DNA of 64,000 bases from Verrucosispora sioxanthis. GTDB taxonomy: Bacteria; Actinomycetota; Actinomycetes; Mycobacteriales; Micromonosporaceae. The DNA is taken from contig NZ_SAIY01000001.1 of the NCBI RefSeq assembly GCF_010560025.1, forward strand, positions 1 to 64,000. The letters are read 5' to 3'. The translations under genes and the position numbers were made by a program. The notes under the pieces were generated by a model. The model did not search any database and had not been told where the DNA came from. It saw only the letters and a program-made list of their open reading frames with translations. Of this stretch, positions 17,011-28,285 are shown piece by piece (positions within the stretch are counted from its first letter, which is position 1; each line of letters opens with the position of its first letter).

Positions 17011-17615
17011 TCAGGCTCGTCGCCGTGGCACGTGCCGCCGGTACGGACTGACCGTGGGGTCGCCGGTGATCCAGAAGCGCCAGGGCACGTCGTGCGCGGC
17101 GGCCACGCCGACCCGCGGACCGGCCGAGACGGCCGACGCCCCCACCGGGCGGGCCGGTGGCGTCAGCAGTAACGGCCCGGTCCCGTCGACCATGCAGGTG
17201 CCGTTCGCCGACGCCTCGACGCCGAGCGCGACCACCAGCCGGGCCGGCCCCGGGCCAGGTCCCGGTCGGCCACCTCACCGCGCCGCTTGCGGGCCAGGTC
17301 CACACCCTCGACCACCTCACCGGCGCGCAGCAGGACCGCCGCCGCCTCCCCCGCGCCGCCGCAGACGACGTTGAGGCACCAGTGCATGCCGAAGACGAAG
17401 TAGGTGTACGCGTGCCCCGCCGGGCCGAACATCACCGTGGTGCGGGGCGTCGGCCCGCGATGCGCGTGCGAGGCCGGATCCACACCGGTGCCGGCATACG
17501 CCTCGACCTCGGTCAGCCGGATCCGGACCCCGTTCGCCGCCACCTCCCAGCCAAGCAACGTTCGTGCGGTCTCGGCGACGTGTGCGGCGGGAGCGCGCAG
17601 CCAGGAATGGTCCAC
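17011..17615 (-). CDS. 3-methyladenine DNA glycosylase (AAG/MPG type; one-base frameshift as sequenced)
   Basis: Excises alkylated purines. Start GTG 17615. Family motifs: [20 protein letters not shown] (active-site Glu in T-E-V-E-A-Y), [20 protein letters not shown] (the R-G-x-T-x-R-x-x-x-M-F pattern), [17 protein letters not shown], and [14 protein letters not shown]. The frame slips near 17250, where one C is missing. The correct end continues [20 protein letters not shown] and stops at 17011 after [14 protein letters not shown]. Restored length is about 201 residues, normal for the bacterial enzyme. Confidence 0.9.
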
Positions 17616-17716
17616 GGATCCAGGTAACCCGGCCCGGGACCCAACCGGCAAGCCGCGCTCCGATGCCGATCCGACCGGGCCACAGCCGCCGACATCCGGC
17701 AGGCAGGGTGCGAAGA

Positions 17717-18409
17717 TCACGCAGAGGATCGAGGTGCGACGAGATCGTTCTCGTAGGCGGCGATGACGAGCTGGGCTCGATCACGGGCGTCGAGCTTGGC
17801 GAGCAGATTGCCGACGTGCGTCTTGACGGTCTTGACCGAGATGGTGAGTGTCCGGGCGATCTCGTCGTTGGACAGGCCGCGGGCCACGAGAGACAGCACC
17901 TCGGTCTCGCGGCCGGTCAGCCTGTCGATCCTACGGACCTCGGGCGGGCCGGGCCGGTCGAGGTAGTGCGCGACGAAGCGGGTGAGAATGCTGGGCGCGA
18001 AGAGGGACTCGCCCGCGTGGGTCCGTCGGATCGCGTCGACGAGTTGGTCCGGGTGGGCGTCCTTGAGCAGGAAGCCGTGCGCCCCGGCGCGCAGCGCGGC
18101 GGCCACGTACTCGTCGAGGGCGAACATGCTGAGCACGAGGATCCTGGTACCGCTCAGGTCGGGGGCGGCGGCGATGCGTCCGGTCGCTTCGATGCCGTCG
18201 CCGTCGGGCATCCGGATGTCCATCAGGACGACGTGGGGGCGGCGTGCACGGGTCAGCGACACGGCCTCGTGTCCGGTGGCGGCCTGACCGACGACGGTGA
18301 GGCCCGGGGTACCGTCGATGAGCAGGGCGAGGCTGTGCCGCAGGAGCGGCTGGTCGTCCGCGACGAGCACCCGGATGCTTGTGGGTGGGCCTCCTGGATC
18401 AGTTGTCAT
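17717..18409 (-). CDS. NarL/FixJ-family response regulator
   Basis: 230 residues from ATG 18409 (overlaps the kinase stop as ATGA). Receiver domain: IRVLVADDQPLLRHSL with the acidic pair, phospho-Asp in VVLMDIRMPDGDG, and the conserved Lys in FLLKDAHPDQL. The C-terminal LuxR-type helix-turn-helix has LTGRETEVLSLVARGLSNDE and VKTHVGNLLAKL. It forms a two-component pair with the upstream kinase. The likely target is the divergent ABC exporter operon, the usual arrangement for peptide-antibiotic or envelope-stress sensing. Confidence 0.95.
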   Translation of the reverse strand: MTTDPGGPPTSIRVLVADDQPLLRHSLALLIDGTPGLTVVGQAATGHEAVSLTRARRPHVVLMDIRMPDGDGIEATGRIAAAPDLSGTRILVLSMFALDEYVAAALRAGAHGFLLKDAHPDQLVDAIRRTHAGESLFAPSILTRFVAHYLDRPGPPEVRRIDRLTGRETEVLSLVARGLSNDEIARTLTISVKTVKTHVGNLLAKLDARDRAQLVIAAYENDLVAPRSSA

Positions 18410-19266
18410 CCGGACCGCCGAGCCGGCAGGCGCGCCGTGAGCTGAAAGCCCGGCCCGGCCGGGCCGGCACGCAGGGCGCCATCGAGCATGCTCACCCGCT
18501 CGCGCAGCCCGTCCAGGCCGTGGCCGGCCCCGGGGCGGGGTCGCCAGCCCGGGCGGGGACCGGCGTCCCGTACCTCCACCACGATCGCGTCGCCGTCGCG
18601 ATCCACGGTGACGTGCACGCAGGTCGGCCCGGCGTGCCGGGCCGTGTTGCTCAGGCCCTCGCGGACGATCGCGCACACGGCGAGCTGGACGCCCGGTGGC
18701 ACCTCGCCGACCTTCCGCACCTCGACGGTGGCGGCGAGCCCGGCGGCGGTCGTGGACCGCACGATCTCCGGTAGTGCCTCGAGTGTGTCGGGCGGCCGCA
18801 AGGGAGCGGGCTCGGCGCCAGGTGCGCGGAGCACGTCGAGCATCCGCCGCAGTTCGGCCGTGGTCTCCCGACCGACCTGTTCGATGTCGGACAGGGCGTT
18901 CGCCCGTTCGGCCTCACCGGCTGGCCCGGTCACCCGAGCGGCCGTGGCGGCACGCACGGTGACCAGGCCCAGGCCGTGCGAGACGAGATCGTGAAGCTCA
19001 CGGGCGATGCGCAACCGTTCCGCCGCCGCGGCCCGCTCAGCCGCCCATGCGGTCAGCCGGTCCTCGTACACCCGCCGTTGCTGACGAGCGCCGATCAGCG
19101 CCCAGAGCAACGCTGCGACGGCGGTCGTGGTGATCAGCGTCAGCAGGAGTGTCCCGGCCGGCCCCACGGTGCCCGCCGTCATCAGGCAGAGGAGCAGAGC
19201 CACCGGCACCGATACGGCGACGGCGGACAGCCACGGCCGCCATGTCGGTCGCCCGTCAGGTGCCAT
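18406..19266 (-). CDS. Sensor histidine kinase (HPK7 type)
   Basis: 286 residues. Two transmembrane helices lie in the first 60 residues with almost no extracellular loop, so it is an intramembrane-sensing kinase. A short coiled region leads to the HisKA_3 box RIARELHDLVSHGLGLV (phospho-His in ELHD), then the HATPase domain with N-box REGLSNTARHA and G-box GHGLDGLRERV. It sits upstream of and coupled to the response regulator. The 124-base gap to the divergent ABC gene holds their promoters. Confidence 0.95.
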   Translation of the reverse strand: MAPDGRPTWRPWLSAVAVSVPVALLLCLMTAGTVGPAGTLLLTLITTTAVAALLWALIGARQQRRVYEDRLTAWAAERAAAAERLRIARELHDLVSHGLGLVTVRAATAARVTGPAGEAERANALSDIEQVGRETTAELRRMLDVLRAPGAEPAPLRPPDTLEALPEIVRSTTAAGLAATVEVRKVGEVPPGVQLAVCAIVREGLSNTARHAGPTCVHVTVDRDGDAIVVEVRDAGPRPGWRPRPGAGHGLDGLRERVSMLDGALRAGPAGPGFQLTARLPARRSG

Positions 19267-19390
19267 CTCGCGAGTCTAGGAACCCGGACCGTGGCCTGAC
19301 ATCGGACCTGGGTCGGAGCGACCTGAGGTGGGCGGGCTGGCGGAAGTCCCGGCTCTGGCCCGATGACGCGGACCGGCACGCTGAGCTGAC

Positions 19391-20110
19391 ATGGTGCTCA
19401 TGCTGTCAGTCGAGCGTCTGGTCAAGCGGCGCGGCTCCCGCGAGATCCTCACCGATGTCACCTTCCGGGCCGCACCGGGCCGGGTGACAGGTCTGCTGGG
19501 GCCCAACGGTGCGGGCAAGTCATCCACCCTGCGCATCCTGTTGGGCCTGGACCGCGCGGATGCCGGCACGGCCCTGGTCGACGGCCAACCGTACCGGCGC
19601 CTGCGCCAGCCGTTACGCACCGTCGGGTCGATGCTGGAGGGCTCCGGCGCACACCGCTCCCGTACCGCGCGCAACCACCTCACCTGGATGGCGCGCAGCA
19701 ACGGCATCCCGATCCGACGGGTGGCCGAGGTGCTCGATCAGGTCGGGCTCGGTGCCGCCGGAGGAACCAGGGTCGGCCGGTTCTCGCTCGGCATGTGCCA
19801 GCGGCTCGGGCTGGCCGCCGCGCTGCTCGGCGAACCTCGTGCACTCGTGCTCGACGAGCCGGTGAACGGGCTCGATCCCGAGGGCATCCGCTGGATCCGC
19901 GTTCTGCTGCGCGGGCACGCGGACGCCGGTGGCACCGTGCTGCTCTCCAGCCACCTGATGAGGGAGGTGGACGAGATCGCCGACGACCTGGTCGTCATCG
20001 CCCACGGCCGGGTTGTCGCCGCCGGTCCGATCCGCGAGGTCACGGCCGGCTACCCGACCCTGGAGGACGCCTTCTTCGCCCTCACCGGGCCGACGGCAGG
20101 TGGGCGATGA
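19391..20110 (+). CDS. ABC transporter ATP-binding protein (exporter type)
   Basis: 239 residues. Walker A GPNGAGKSSTLRIL, signature FSLGMCQRLG (degenerate LSGGQ with Cys where Arg is usual in this group), Walker B ALVLDEPVNGLD, and the switch His in TVLLSSHLMRE. This matches the BcrA/DrrA-like daunorubicin or bacteriocin export ATPases. ATG 19391 and an in-frame ATG 19400 are both possible starts, and no good ribosome-binding site precedes either, so a leaderless message is possible. It overlaps the next gene as ATGA. Confidence 0.93.
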   Translation: MVLMLSVERLVKRRGSREILTDVTFRAAPGRVTGLLGPNGAGKSSTLRILLGLDRADAGTALVDGQPYRRLRQPLRTVGSMLEGSGAHRSRTARNHLTWMARSNGIPIRRVAEVLDQVGLGAAGGTRVGRFSLGMCQRLGLAAALLGEPRALVLDEPVNGLDPEGIRWIRVLLRGHADAGGTVLLSSHLMREVDEIADDLVVIAHGRVVAAGPIREVTAGYPTLEDAFFALTGPTAGGR

Positions 20111-20892
20111 CCTTCTTCGACACGGTCGCCGCCGAGATTCGAAAGACGGCGACGCTGCCGGCGACCGCTGTCGCGCTGGCCGTCACGGTGCTCGGTCCGG
20201 TCGCGATCACTCTGATCAACGCCGTCGGTGTCCGCGCCGCGCTGCGCAGCGGACGGCCCGAGCTGACGGCCTACACCTCGCCTGCCGAGGCGGTCTTCTC
20301 CGCGGTGCCGATCGGCACGGTCGGCGCGGTGGTCCTCGGCGTCGTCGCCGTTGGCGGCGAATACACCGCGAACAGTGCCAGGATCGGCGGCGGTCGGCAG
20401 ATCACCACGACCCTCACCGCCATCCCCAACCGCCTCGCCGTGCTGGCCGCCAAGGCCGTCACCGTCGTCCTGCTGGTCGCGGTCGCGGCTCTGGTGGTGA
20501 TTCCCGCCTCGTTGGCGCTGGCTGGCGGGATAGTTGGCACCGATGCTCCGCCGGCCCCGGGAGGGGTGCTGTCCCGCTCTGTCGGTGCCGGGATCTACTG
20601 GCTGCTCACGGCGTTGATCGCCCTCGCGGTCACGGTCTTCACCCGCAACGGGATCGTCCCGATCATCGTGCTCGTGGTGAACAGCACGCTCGTCTCGGTC
20701 TCCGTGCTGCTGTCACACCTCACCCCGCTCGCCAGGTTCCTGCCCGATCTCGCGGGCATGAGCATGTTCGCCGGTGACCTGTTGGCGTTCGACGACGCGC
20801 TCGCCCCGGTCACCGGCGGCCTGGTCATGGCCACCTGGACGGCAGCGCTGCTCGCGCTGGCCAGTGCAGTTTTCCTGCGGCGGGACGCGTGA
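20107..20892 (+). CDS. ABC-2 type transporter permease 1
   Basis: 261-residue integral membrane protein with about six hydrophobic segments. It opens TFFDTVAAEIRKTATLPATA, the usual cytosolic lead-in of ABC-2 permeases, and has GGEYTANSARIGGGRQITTT, the conserved E-x(5)-R region after TM2. Coupled on both sides by 4-base overlaps to the ATPase and second permease, it forms the membrane part of a heterodimeric exporter probably controlled by the divergent two-component system. Confidence 0.88.
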   Translation: MTFFDTVAAEIRKTATLPATAVALAVTVLGPVAITLINAVGVRAALRSGRPELTAYTSPAEAVFSAVPIGTVGAVVLGVVAVGGEYTANSARIGGGRQITTTLTAIPNRLAVLAAKAVTVVLLVAVAALVVIPASLALAGGIVGTDAPPAPGGVLSRSVGAGIYWLLTALIALAVTVFTRNGIVPIIVLVVNSTLVSVSVLLSHLTPLARFLPDLAGMSMFAGDLLAFDDALAPVTGGLVMATWTAALLALASAVFLRRDA

Positions 20893-21611
20893 TCCGCTCC
20901 TGCGCCCGTGCTACCGCCGCCGAGTTGGCCAAGCTGTCCGGCCTGCCGGCGGCGCTGGCGGCGGTCTTCGGCACGATCGGCACAGCCGTCGCCATCACCG
21001 GGGCGTTGGCCGCCTCACCGGTCGGGGCGAACGAGCCGGTCGCAGTCGTCCTCCAAGCGGTGCCGTACCTCCAGGCCGGCACCATCACGCTCGGCGTCCT
21101 CGCGGTCGGGACCGAGTACGCCGATGGGCAGCTCCACACCACCCTGCGGTGCGTGCCGGACCGCCTGGTCGTACCGGCTGCCAAGGCCCTCGCCTACCTG
21201 GCCTGGGCTGCCGGAACCGCCGTCGCGGCGCTCGCCGTCGGGCTGCTCACGGCCCGAATCGCGCTGGCCACGCGGGACGTCCCGGTGGTCACCGACGGTC
21301 TCCCGTGGAACGTCGTCGGCGCGGCGGCCTACCTCGCGCTCATCGGGTTGCTGGGGTTCGCTCTTGCCGCACTCCTGCGGGCCGTCGTTTCCGCTCTCGT
21401 CGTCACGCTCAGCCTGGTGCTGGTCGTTTCGCCGGTGCTGGACGCCGTCACCCCGCACGCTCGTTACCTGCCGGATCGCGCGGGTGGCCTGCTCTACCTT
21501 CCCGACCAGGCACAGGTTCTGACGCCCGCCACCGGCCTGCTCGTTCTGCTCGGTTGGGTCGTTGTCCTCGCGAGCGGGGCGCTGGCTGCCTTCCGACGCC
21601 GAGACGCCTGA
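20889..21611 (+). CDS. ABC-2 type transporter permease 2
   Basis: 240-residue membrane protein with about six segments, homologous to permease 1. It shares the lead-in A-x-x-A-E-L-A-K-L and the loop GTEYADGQLHTTLRCVPDRL, and ends FRRRDA as permease 1 ends FLRRDA, so the two are duplicates. Start GTG 20889 overlaps the previous stop. It is the last gene before a long bidirectional terminator. Confidence 0.87.
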   Translation: MIRSCARATAAELAKLSGLPAALAAVFGTIGTAVAITGALAASPVGANEPVAVVLQAVPYLQAGTITLGVLAVGTEYADGQLHTTLRCVPDRLVVPAAKALAYLAWAAGTAVAALAVGLLTARIALATRDVPVVTDGLPWNVVGAAAYLALIGLLGFALAALLRAVVSALVVTLSLVLVVSPVLDAVTPHARYLPDRAGGLLYLPDQAQVLTPATGLLVLLGWVVVLASGALAAFRRRDA

Positions 21612-21676
21612 GTCCGCCTTCATCCTCACCCTGATTTGTGGAGAGGCACCTGAACCGAGCGCGTCGAGGCGGCAGA

Positions 21677-21726
21677 TTCGGGGAAACTGTCCTCTCAGGA
21701 TGCCTGGAGGCGACAGTTTCCCCGAA
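21677..21726. terminator. Bidirectional terminator between the ABC operon and argH
   Basis: Perfect 15-base arms (TTCGGGGAAACTGTC at 21677-21691 and its complement at 21712-21726) with a 20-base loop. It lies between convergent genes. The lower-GC arms stand out from the flanks. Confidence 0.75.
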
Positions 21727-21758
21727 ACTGCGCTGAAGAGACCGCGAAGGGGTGCGGG

Positions 21759-23234
21759 TCAGCGGGGGACGACCTGCTCGGCGGACCATTCGCGCCAGGT
21801 GGTGAGCTGGTCGGCGGCGGTGGCTAGTTGGTCGGCGACCGGACCAGGGCCGGTGGAGCCGGGGGTGATCCGGGCCGCGAGGGCCGAGCGGACCGACAGC
21901 ACGTCGCGTACGGCCGGGTCGAGGTGTTCGCTGACCGTGGCCAGGTCGGCGTCGGAAACCTCGTCGAGAGCGCAGTCCCGGGCCGCGCAGAGCGCCACCA
22001 GCTTGCCGGTGATCTCGTGCGCGTCGCGGAACGGCACACCCTTGCGGACCAGCCAGTCGGCCACCTCGGTGGCCAGGGAGAAGCCCACCGGCGCGGCGGC
22101 GACCAGGCGGTCGACGCGTACCGTCATCGTGGAGATCATCCCGGCGAGCGCCGGCAGCAGCAGTTCCAGGGTGTCGACCGCGTCGAAGGCCGGCTCCTTG
22201 TCCTCCTGCATGTCCCGGTCGTACGTCATCGGTAGGCCCTTGAGCATGGTCAGCACCGCGACCAGCCCGCCGACCAGCCGACCCGACTTGCCCCGGGCCA
22301 GCTCGGCGATGTCCGCGTTCTTCTTCTGCGGCATGATCGACGAGCCGGTGGCGAAGGCGTCGTCCAGCTCCACCCAGCCGAACTCCTGCGACGTCCAGAG
22401 CACCACCTCCTCACCGAGGCGGGACAGGTGCACCCCGATCATCGCGGTGACGAAGAGGAACTCGGCGACGAAGTCCCGGTCGGCCACGGCGTCCATCGAG
22501 TTGGCGAAGGACGTCCGGAACCCCAGCTCCTTCGAGACCGCCCCCGGGTCCAGCGGCAGCCCCGAACCGGCGAGCGCGCCCGCGCCGAGCGGACTGACCG
22601 CCGTCCGGTGGTCCCAGTCGCGGAGCCGCTCCAGGTCCCGCAGCAACGGCTGCACGTGGGCGAGCAGCCAGTGGCCGAAGGTGACCGGCTGGGCGTGCTG
22701 CAGGTGCGTCATGCCGGGCGCGGCGGTGTCCACGTGCCGGCCGGCCTGCTCGACCAGCGCCTCGGCCAGCTCCACCAGCCGCGCGGCCACGCCCCGGGCG
22801 TGGTCGCGCAGATAGAGCCGCAGGTCGGTGGCTACCTGGTCGTTGCGGGACCGGCCGGCGCGCAGCTTGCCGCCGAGACTGCCGAGCCGTTCCAGCAGGC
22901 CACGCTCCAGGGCGGTGTGCACGTCCTCGTCGTCGACGGTGGGACGGAACGCGCCCGAGGCGCAGGCGGCCTCCAGGTCGTCGAGGGCGGCGAGGATGCG
23001 GCCCAGTTCCTCCGGGTCGAGCAGGCCGGCACCGGCCAGCACCCGGGCGTGCGCCCGGGAACCAGCGATGTCGTACGGGGCCAGCCGCCAGTCGAACTGC
23101 ACGCTCACCGACAGGCGGGCCAGCGCCTCCGACGGGCCACCGGCGAACCGACCTCCCCACAGGCTCGTCCGGTTGGCCGCTGCGCTGTTCTCGGTCAAGC
23201 TCTTGTCGTCCACCCGGTTAATTGTGGTCCCCAC
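21759..23234 (-). CDS. argH: Argininosuccinate lyase
   Basis: Last step of arginine synthesis, splitting argininosuccinate into arginine and fumarate. The fumarase-superfamily signature GSSIMPQKKNADIAE is present with its catalytic Ser. LWGGRFAGGPSEALARLSVS begins the conserved part, and HLQHAQPVTFGHWLLAH holds the catalytic His. I choose GTG 23234 because TGGGGGAAGG lies 6 bases upstream; GTG 23213 is an alternative. The length of 491 residues is a little above the usual 460-480. It follows argR by 46 bases; argG, which sits here in many actinobacteria, is absent. Confidence 0.97.
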   Translation of the reverse strand: MGTTINRVDDKSLTENSAAANRTSLWGGRFAGGPSEALARLSVSVQFDWRLAPYDIAGSRAHARVLAGAGLLDPEELGRILAALDDLEAACASGAFRPTVDDEDVHTALERGLLERLGSLGGKLRAGRSRNDQVATDLRLYLRDHARGVAARLVELAEALVEQAGRHVDTAAPGMTHLQHAQPVTFGHWLLAHVQPLLRDLERLRDWDHRTAVSPLGAGALAGSGLPLDPGAVSKELGFRTSFANSMDAVADRDFVAEFLFVTAMIGVHLSRLGEEVVLWTSQEFGWVELDDAFATGSSIMPQKKNADIAELARGKSGRLVGGLVAVLTMLKGLPMTYDRDMQEDKEPAFDAVDTLELLLPALAGMISTMTVRVDRLVAAAPVGFSLATEVADWLVRKGVPFRDAHEITGKLVALCAARDCALDEVSDADLATVSEHLDPAVRDVLSVRSALAARITPGSTGPGPVADQLATAADQLTTWREWSAEQVVPR

Positions 23235-23280
23235 GATCAGCCTTCCCCCAACCGGGCACCCGCGTCCGGCACGACCTCGG

Positions 23281-23789
23281 TCATGGCGTACTCCCTTCGG
23301 CACTGTCGTCCCGGCGGGCCCAGCTGGCGAGCCGTTCACCGAGCGCGGCGCCACCGTCGGCGGCACGTGCCACGACGAAAATGGTGTCGTCGCCGGCGAT
23401 GGTGCCGACGACCTCCGACAGGCCCGCCCGATCCAACGCGCTGGCCAGGTAGTGGGCGGCCCCCGGCGGAGTACGCAGGACCGCGATGTTGCCGCTGGAA
23501 TCGACCTCGTTGAGCAGCTCACGCAGCAGCCGCACCAGCCGGGCCGGTGCCGCCTCGGCGTCGCGCAGCGGCCGGTGACCATCCTCGGGAATCACGTAGA
23601 CGGCCCGGCCGTCACCGCCCCGCGCGGTGACCGCGCCGAGTTCCTTCAGGTCCCGCGAGAGGGTGGCCTGGGTGACCTGGACGCCCTCCGCGCCGAGCAA
23701 CTCGGCCAACTCGGTCTGCGAACGGACCGCCCGGTCGCGGATCAGCTCGACGATGCGGGCGTGGCGGGCGCCCCGGGTCAGCGGTGCGG

Positions 23790-23793
<4 letters not shown>
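23281..23793 (-). CDS. argR: Arginine repressor ArgR
   Basis: 170 residues from GTG 23793, the GTG that abuts the 59-bp repeat array; the frame extends to 23802 only inside the repeat. N-terminal winged helix: [20 protein letters not shown] then [14 protein letters not shown] (recognition helix S-R-D-L). C-terminal hexamer/arginine-binding domain: [18 protein letters not shown] and [20 protein letters not shown]. It binds ARG boxes when loaded with arginine; one candidate is upstream of argC. Its start codon is the last link of a GTGA relay of two minigenes after argF. Confidence 0.96.
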
Positions 23794-26113
<2,320 letters not shown>

Positions 26114-26117
<4 letters not shown>

Positions 26118-27001
26118 GAGGGAATCACCATCGTTCCGAAGCCTTCCGGGGTGAACACTTCCAGCAGGGTGGAGTGGGCGACCCGACCGTCCACGACGTG
26201 TGCGGCCGGCACTCCTGCGTTGACGGCCCGCAGGCACGCCTCCATCTTCGGCACCATGCCCGACTCCAGCGACGGCAGCAGCTTCGCCAACTCGTCGGTG
26301 TTGATCTCACTGAGCAGGCTGGACGTGTCCGGCCAGTCGGCGTACAGGCCGGGCACGTCGGTGAGCACGACCAGCTTGCGCGCCCGCAGGGCGACCGCGA
26401 GCGCGGCGGCGGCGGTGTCGGCGTTCAGATTGTGCAACACCCCGTCCGCGTCCGGCGCCACCGTGGAGATCACCGGAATCCGGCCGGCCGCGATCAGGTC
26501 GTCCACCGCCGAGACGTCCACCGACTCGACGTCGCCGACCTGACCCACGTCGACCGGCTGCCCGTCGACGTACGCGGACCGCCGCACCGCCCGGAACAGC
26601 CCGGCATCCTCACCGGACAGACCGACCGCGAACGGACCGTGCGCGTTGATCAACCCGACCAGTTCGCGACCCACCTGCCCGAACAGCACCATCCGGACCA
26701 CGTCCATCGCCTCCGGGGTGGTCACCCGCAGGCCGCCCCGGAACTCGCTGGCGATTCCCAGCCTCTTGAGCATGGCCGAGATCTGCGGTCCGCCGCCGTG
26801 CACCACCACCGGCTTGAGGCCGACGTAGCGCAGAAACACCATGTCGGCGGCGAAGGCCCGCCGCAACTCCGGGTCGCTCATGGCGCTGCCGCCGTACTTG
26901 ATCACGACGGTGGCACCGGACAGGCGGGCCAGCCAGGGCAGCGCCTCGATCAGCGTGGCCGCCTTGGCCTGGGCAAGGGCCAGATCGGAGCTCAGATTCA
27001 C
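26114..27001 (-). CDS. argB: N-acetylglutamate kinase
   Basis: Second step of the pathway. 295 residues from GTG 27001, where [20 protein letters not shown] begins; the frame runs on upstream only because it passes through the 59-bp repeats. Motifs: [20 protein letters not shown] (ATP loop), [12 protein letters not shown] (GG loop), [30 protein letters not shown], and a C-terminal segment with the arginine-feedback features of actinobacterial NAGK. Its start codon overlaps the stop of the second repeat minigene. Confidence 0.96.
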
Positions 27002-27119
27002 CGGATCCGCCTTCCGTTCGCGACTGCGGGACTCCGCTGCGCTGCATTCCTCGCGCTCACCGGGCCAGCCTTCCGTTCGCGACTGCGGGACTCCGCTGCG
27101 CTGCATTCCTCGCGCTCAC
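26998..27119 (-). repeat. Tandem 59-bp repeat (2 units) forming GTGA-linked minigenes between argJ and argB
   Basis: Two 59-base units with GTG starts at 27119 and 27060 on the minus strand. Each encodes a 20-residue peptide beginning [17 protein letters not shown] and ends in a TGA that overlaps the following GTG. The argJ stop (27116-27118) overlaps the first GTG and the second unit stops inside the argB GTGA (26998-27001). The two copies differ mainly in the last few codons. The ends GAACGGAAGG...CG carry a purine-rich ribosome-binding-like tract before each GTG. Confidence 0.8.
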
Positions 27120-28285
27120 GTTGAGTAGGCCGAGTTCTCGTGCACGTAGGCGTGCGACAGGTCGTTCGTCCACACCGTCGCCTCTGCCGCACCGGCGTGC
27201 AGGTCGATCCGGATGGTGACGTCCCGGCCCGAGAGATCGACCTTCGAGCGGTCCTCGGCGGCTGCGCCGGACCGACAGACCCAGATGCCGTTGACCGCCA
27301 CGTCGACGGCGTCCGGCTCGAAGGCGGCGGCGGTCGTGCCGACGGCGGCGAGGATCCGGCCCCAGTTCGGGTCGTTGCCGAACAGCGCGGTCTTGACCAG
27401 GTTGTTGCGGGCCACCGACCGGCCCACCTCGACCGCGTCGTCCTCGTCGGCGGCACCGACCACCTCGATGGCGATCTCCTTGGTGGCGCCCTCGGCATCG
27501 GCGAGCAGTTGCCGGGCCAGGTCGTGGCAGGCGGCGGTGACCGCCGAGGCCAGCTCCGCCTCGCTCGGCGCGACACCCGAGGCACCACTGGCCAGCAGCA
27601 GCACCGTGTCGTTCGTCGACATGCAGCCGTCGGAATCGACCCGGTCGAAGGTGACCCGGGTGGCCGACCGCAGCGCGGCGTCGAGTGTCTCCGGCCCGGC
27701 CACCGCGTCGGTGGTGAGGACGCAGAGCATGGTGGCCATGGCCGGGGCCAGCATGCCGGCACCCTTGGCCATGCCGCCGACGGTCCAGCCGGCACCGGCG
27801 ACGACGGTGGTCTTGGGCCGGGTGTCCGTCGTCATGATCGCCTCGGCGGCAGCGGCGCCGCTGTTGTCACCCAGGCTCTCGACAGCGGCGGCGACCCCGG
27901 GCAGAAGCCGGTCCATGGGCAGCCGCTCGCCGATCAGGCCGGTGGAGCAGACGGCCACCTCACCGGCACCGATCTGGTAGGCGCTGGCCGAGGTCAACGC
28001 GGCGGCGGTGTGCTCTGCGGTGGCATGGGTGTCCTGGAAGCCGGCCGGACCGGTGCAGGCGTTCGCACCACCGGAATTGAGCACCACCGCCCGCACGATG
28101 CCGCCCCTGACGACCTGCTCGGTCCAGAGCACCGGCGCGGCCTTGATCCGGTTGGCGGTGAAGACACCGGCGACTCCGGCGTCGGGGCCGTCGTTGACCA
28201 CCAGCGCGACGTCAGGTGCGCCGCCGGTCTTGAGGCCGGCGGCAACGCCGGCCGCCCGGAATCCCTCGGGAGTGGTCACGGTCAT
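27116..28285 (-). CDS. argJ: Bifunctional ornithine acetyltransferase / N-acetylglutamate synthase
   Basis: Transfers acetyl from acetylornithine to glutamate and can also make N-acetylglutamate from acetyl-CoA. 389 residues from ATG 28285 (ATGA overlap with argC). The self-cleavage site lies in MLAPAMATMLCVLTTDA, where Thr becomes the new N-terminal nucleophile of the beta subunit. RIKAAPVLWTEQ and NDPNWGRILAAVG are family marks, as is the C-terminal HAYVHENSAYS. The stop is followed by the repeat array. Confidence 0.96.
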   Translation of the reverse strand: MTVTTPEGFRAAGVAAGLKTGGAPDVALVVNDGPDAGVAGVFTANRIKAAPVLWTEQVVRGGIVRAVVLNSGGANACTGPAGFQDTHATAEHTAAALTSASAYQIGAGEVAVCSTGLIGERLPMDRLLPGVAAAVESLGDNSGAAAAEAIMTTDTRPKTTVVAGAGWTVGGMAKGAGMLAPAMATMLCVLTTDAVAGPETLDAALRSATRVTFDRVDSDGCMSTNDTVLLLASGASGVAPSEAELASAVTAACHDLARQLLADAEGATKEIAIEVVGAADEDDAVEVGRSVARNNLVKTALFGNDPNWGRILAAVGTTAAAFEPDAVDVAVNGIWVCRSGAAAEDRSKVDLSGRDVTIRIDLHAGAAEATVWTNDLSHAYVHENSAYST

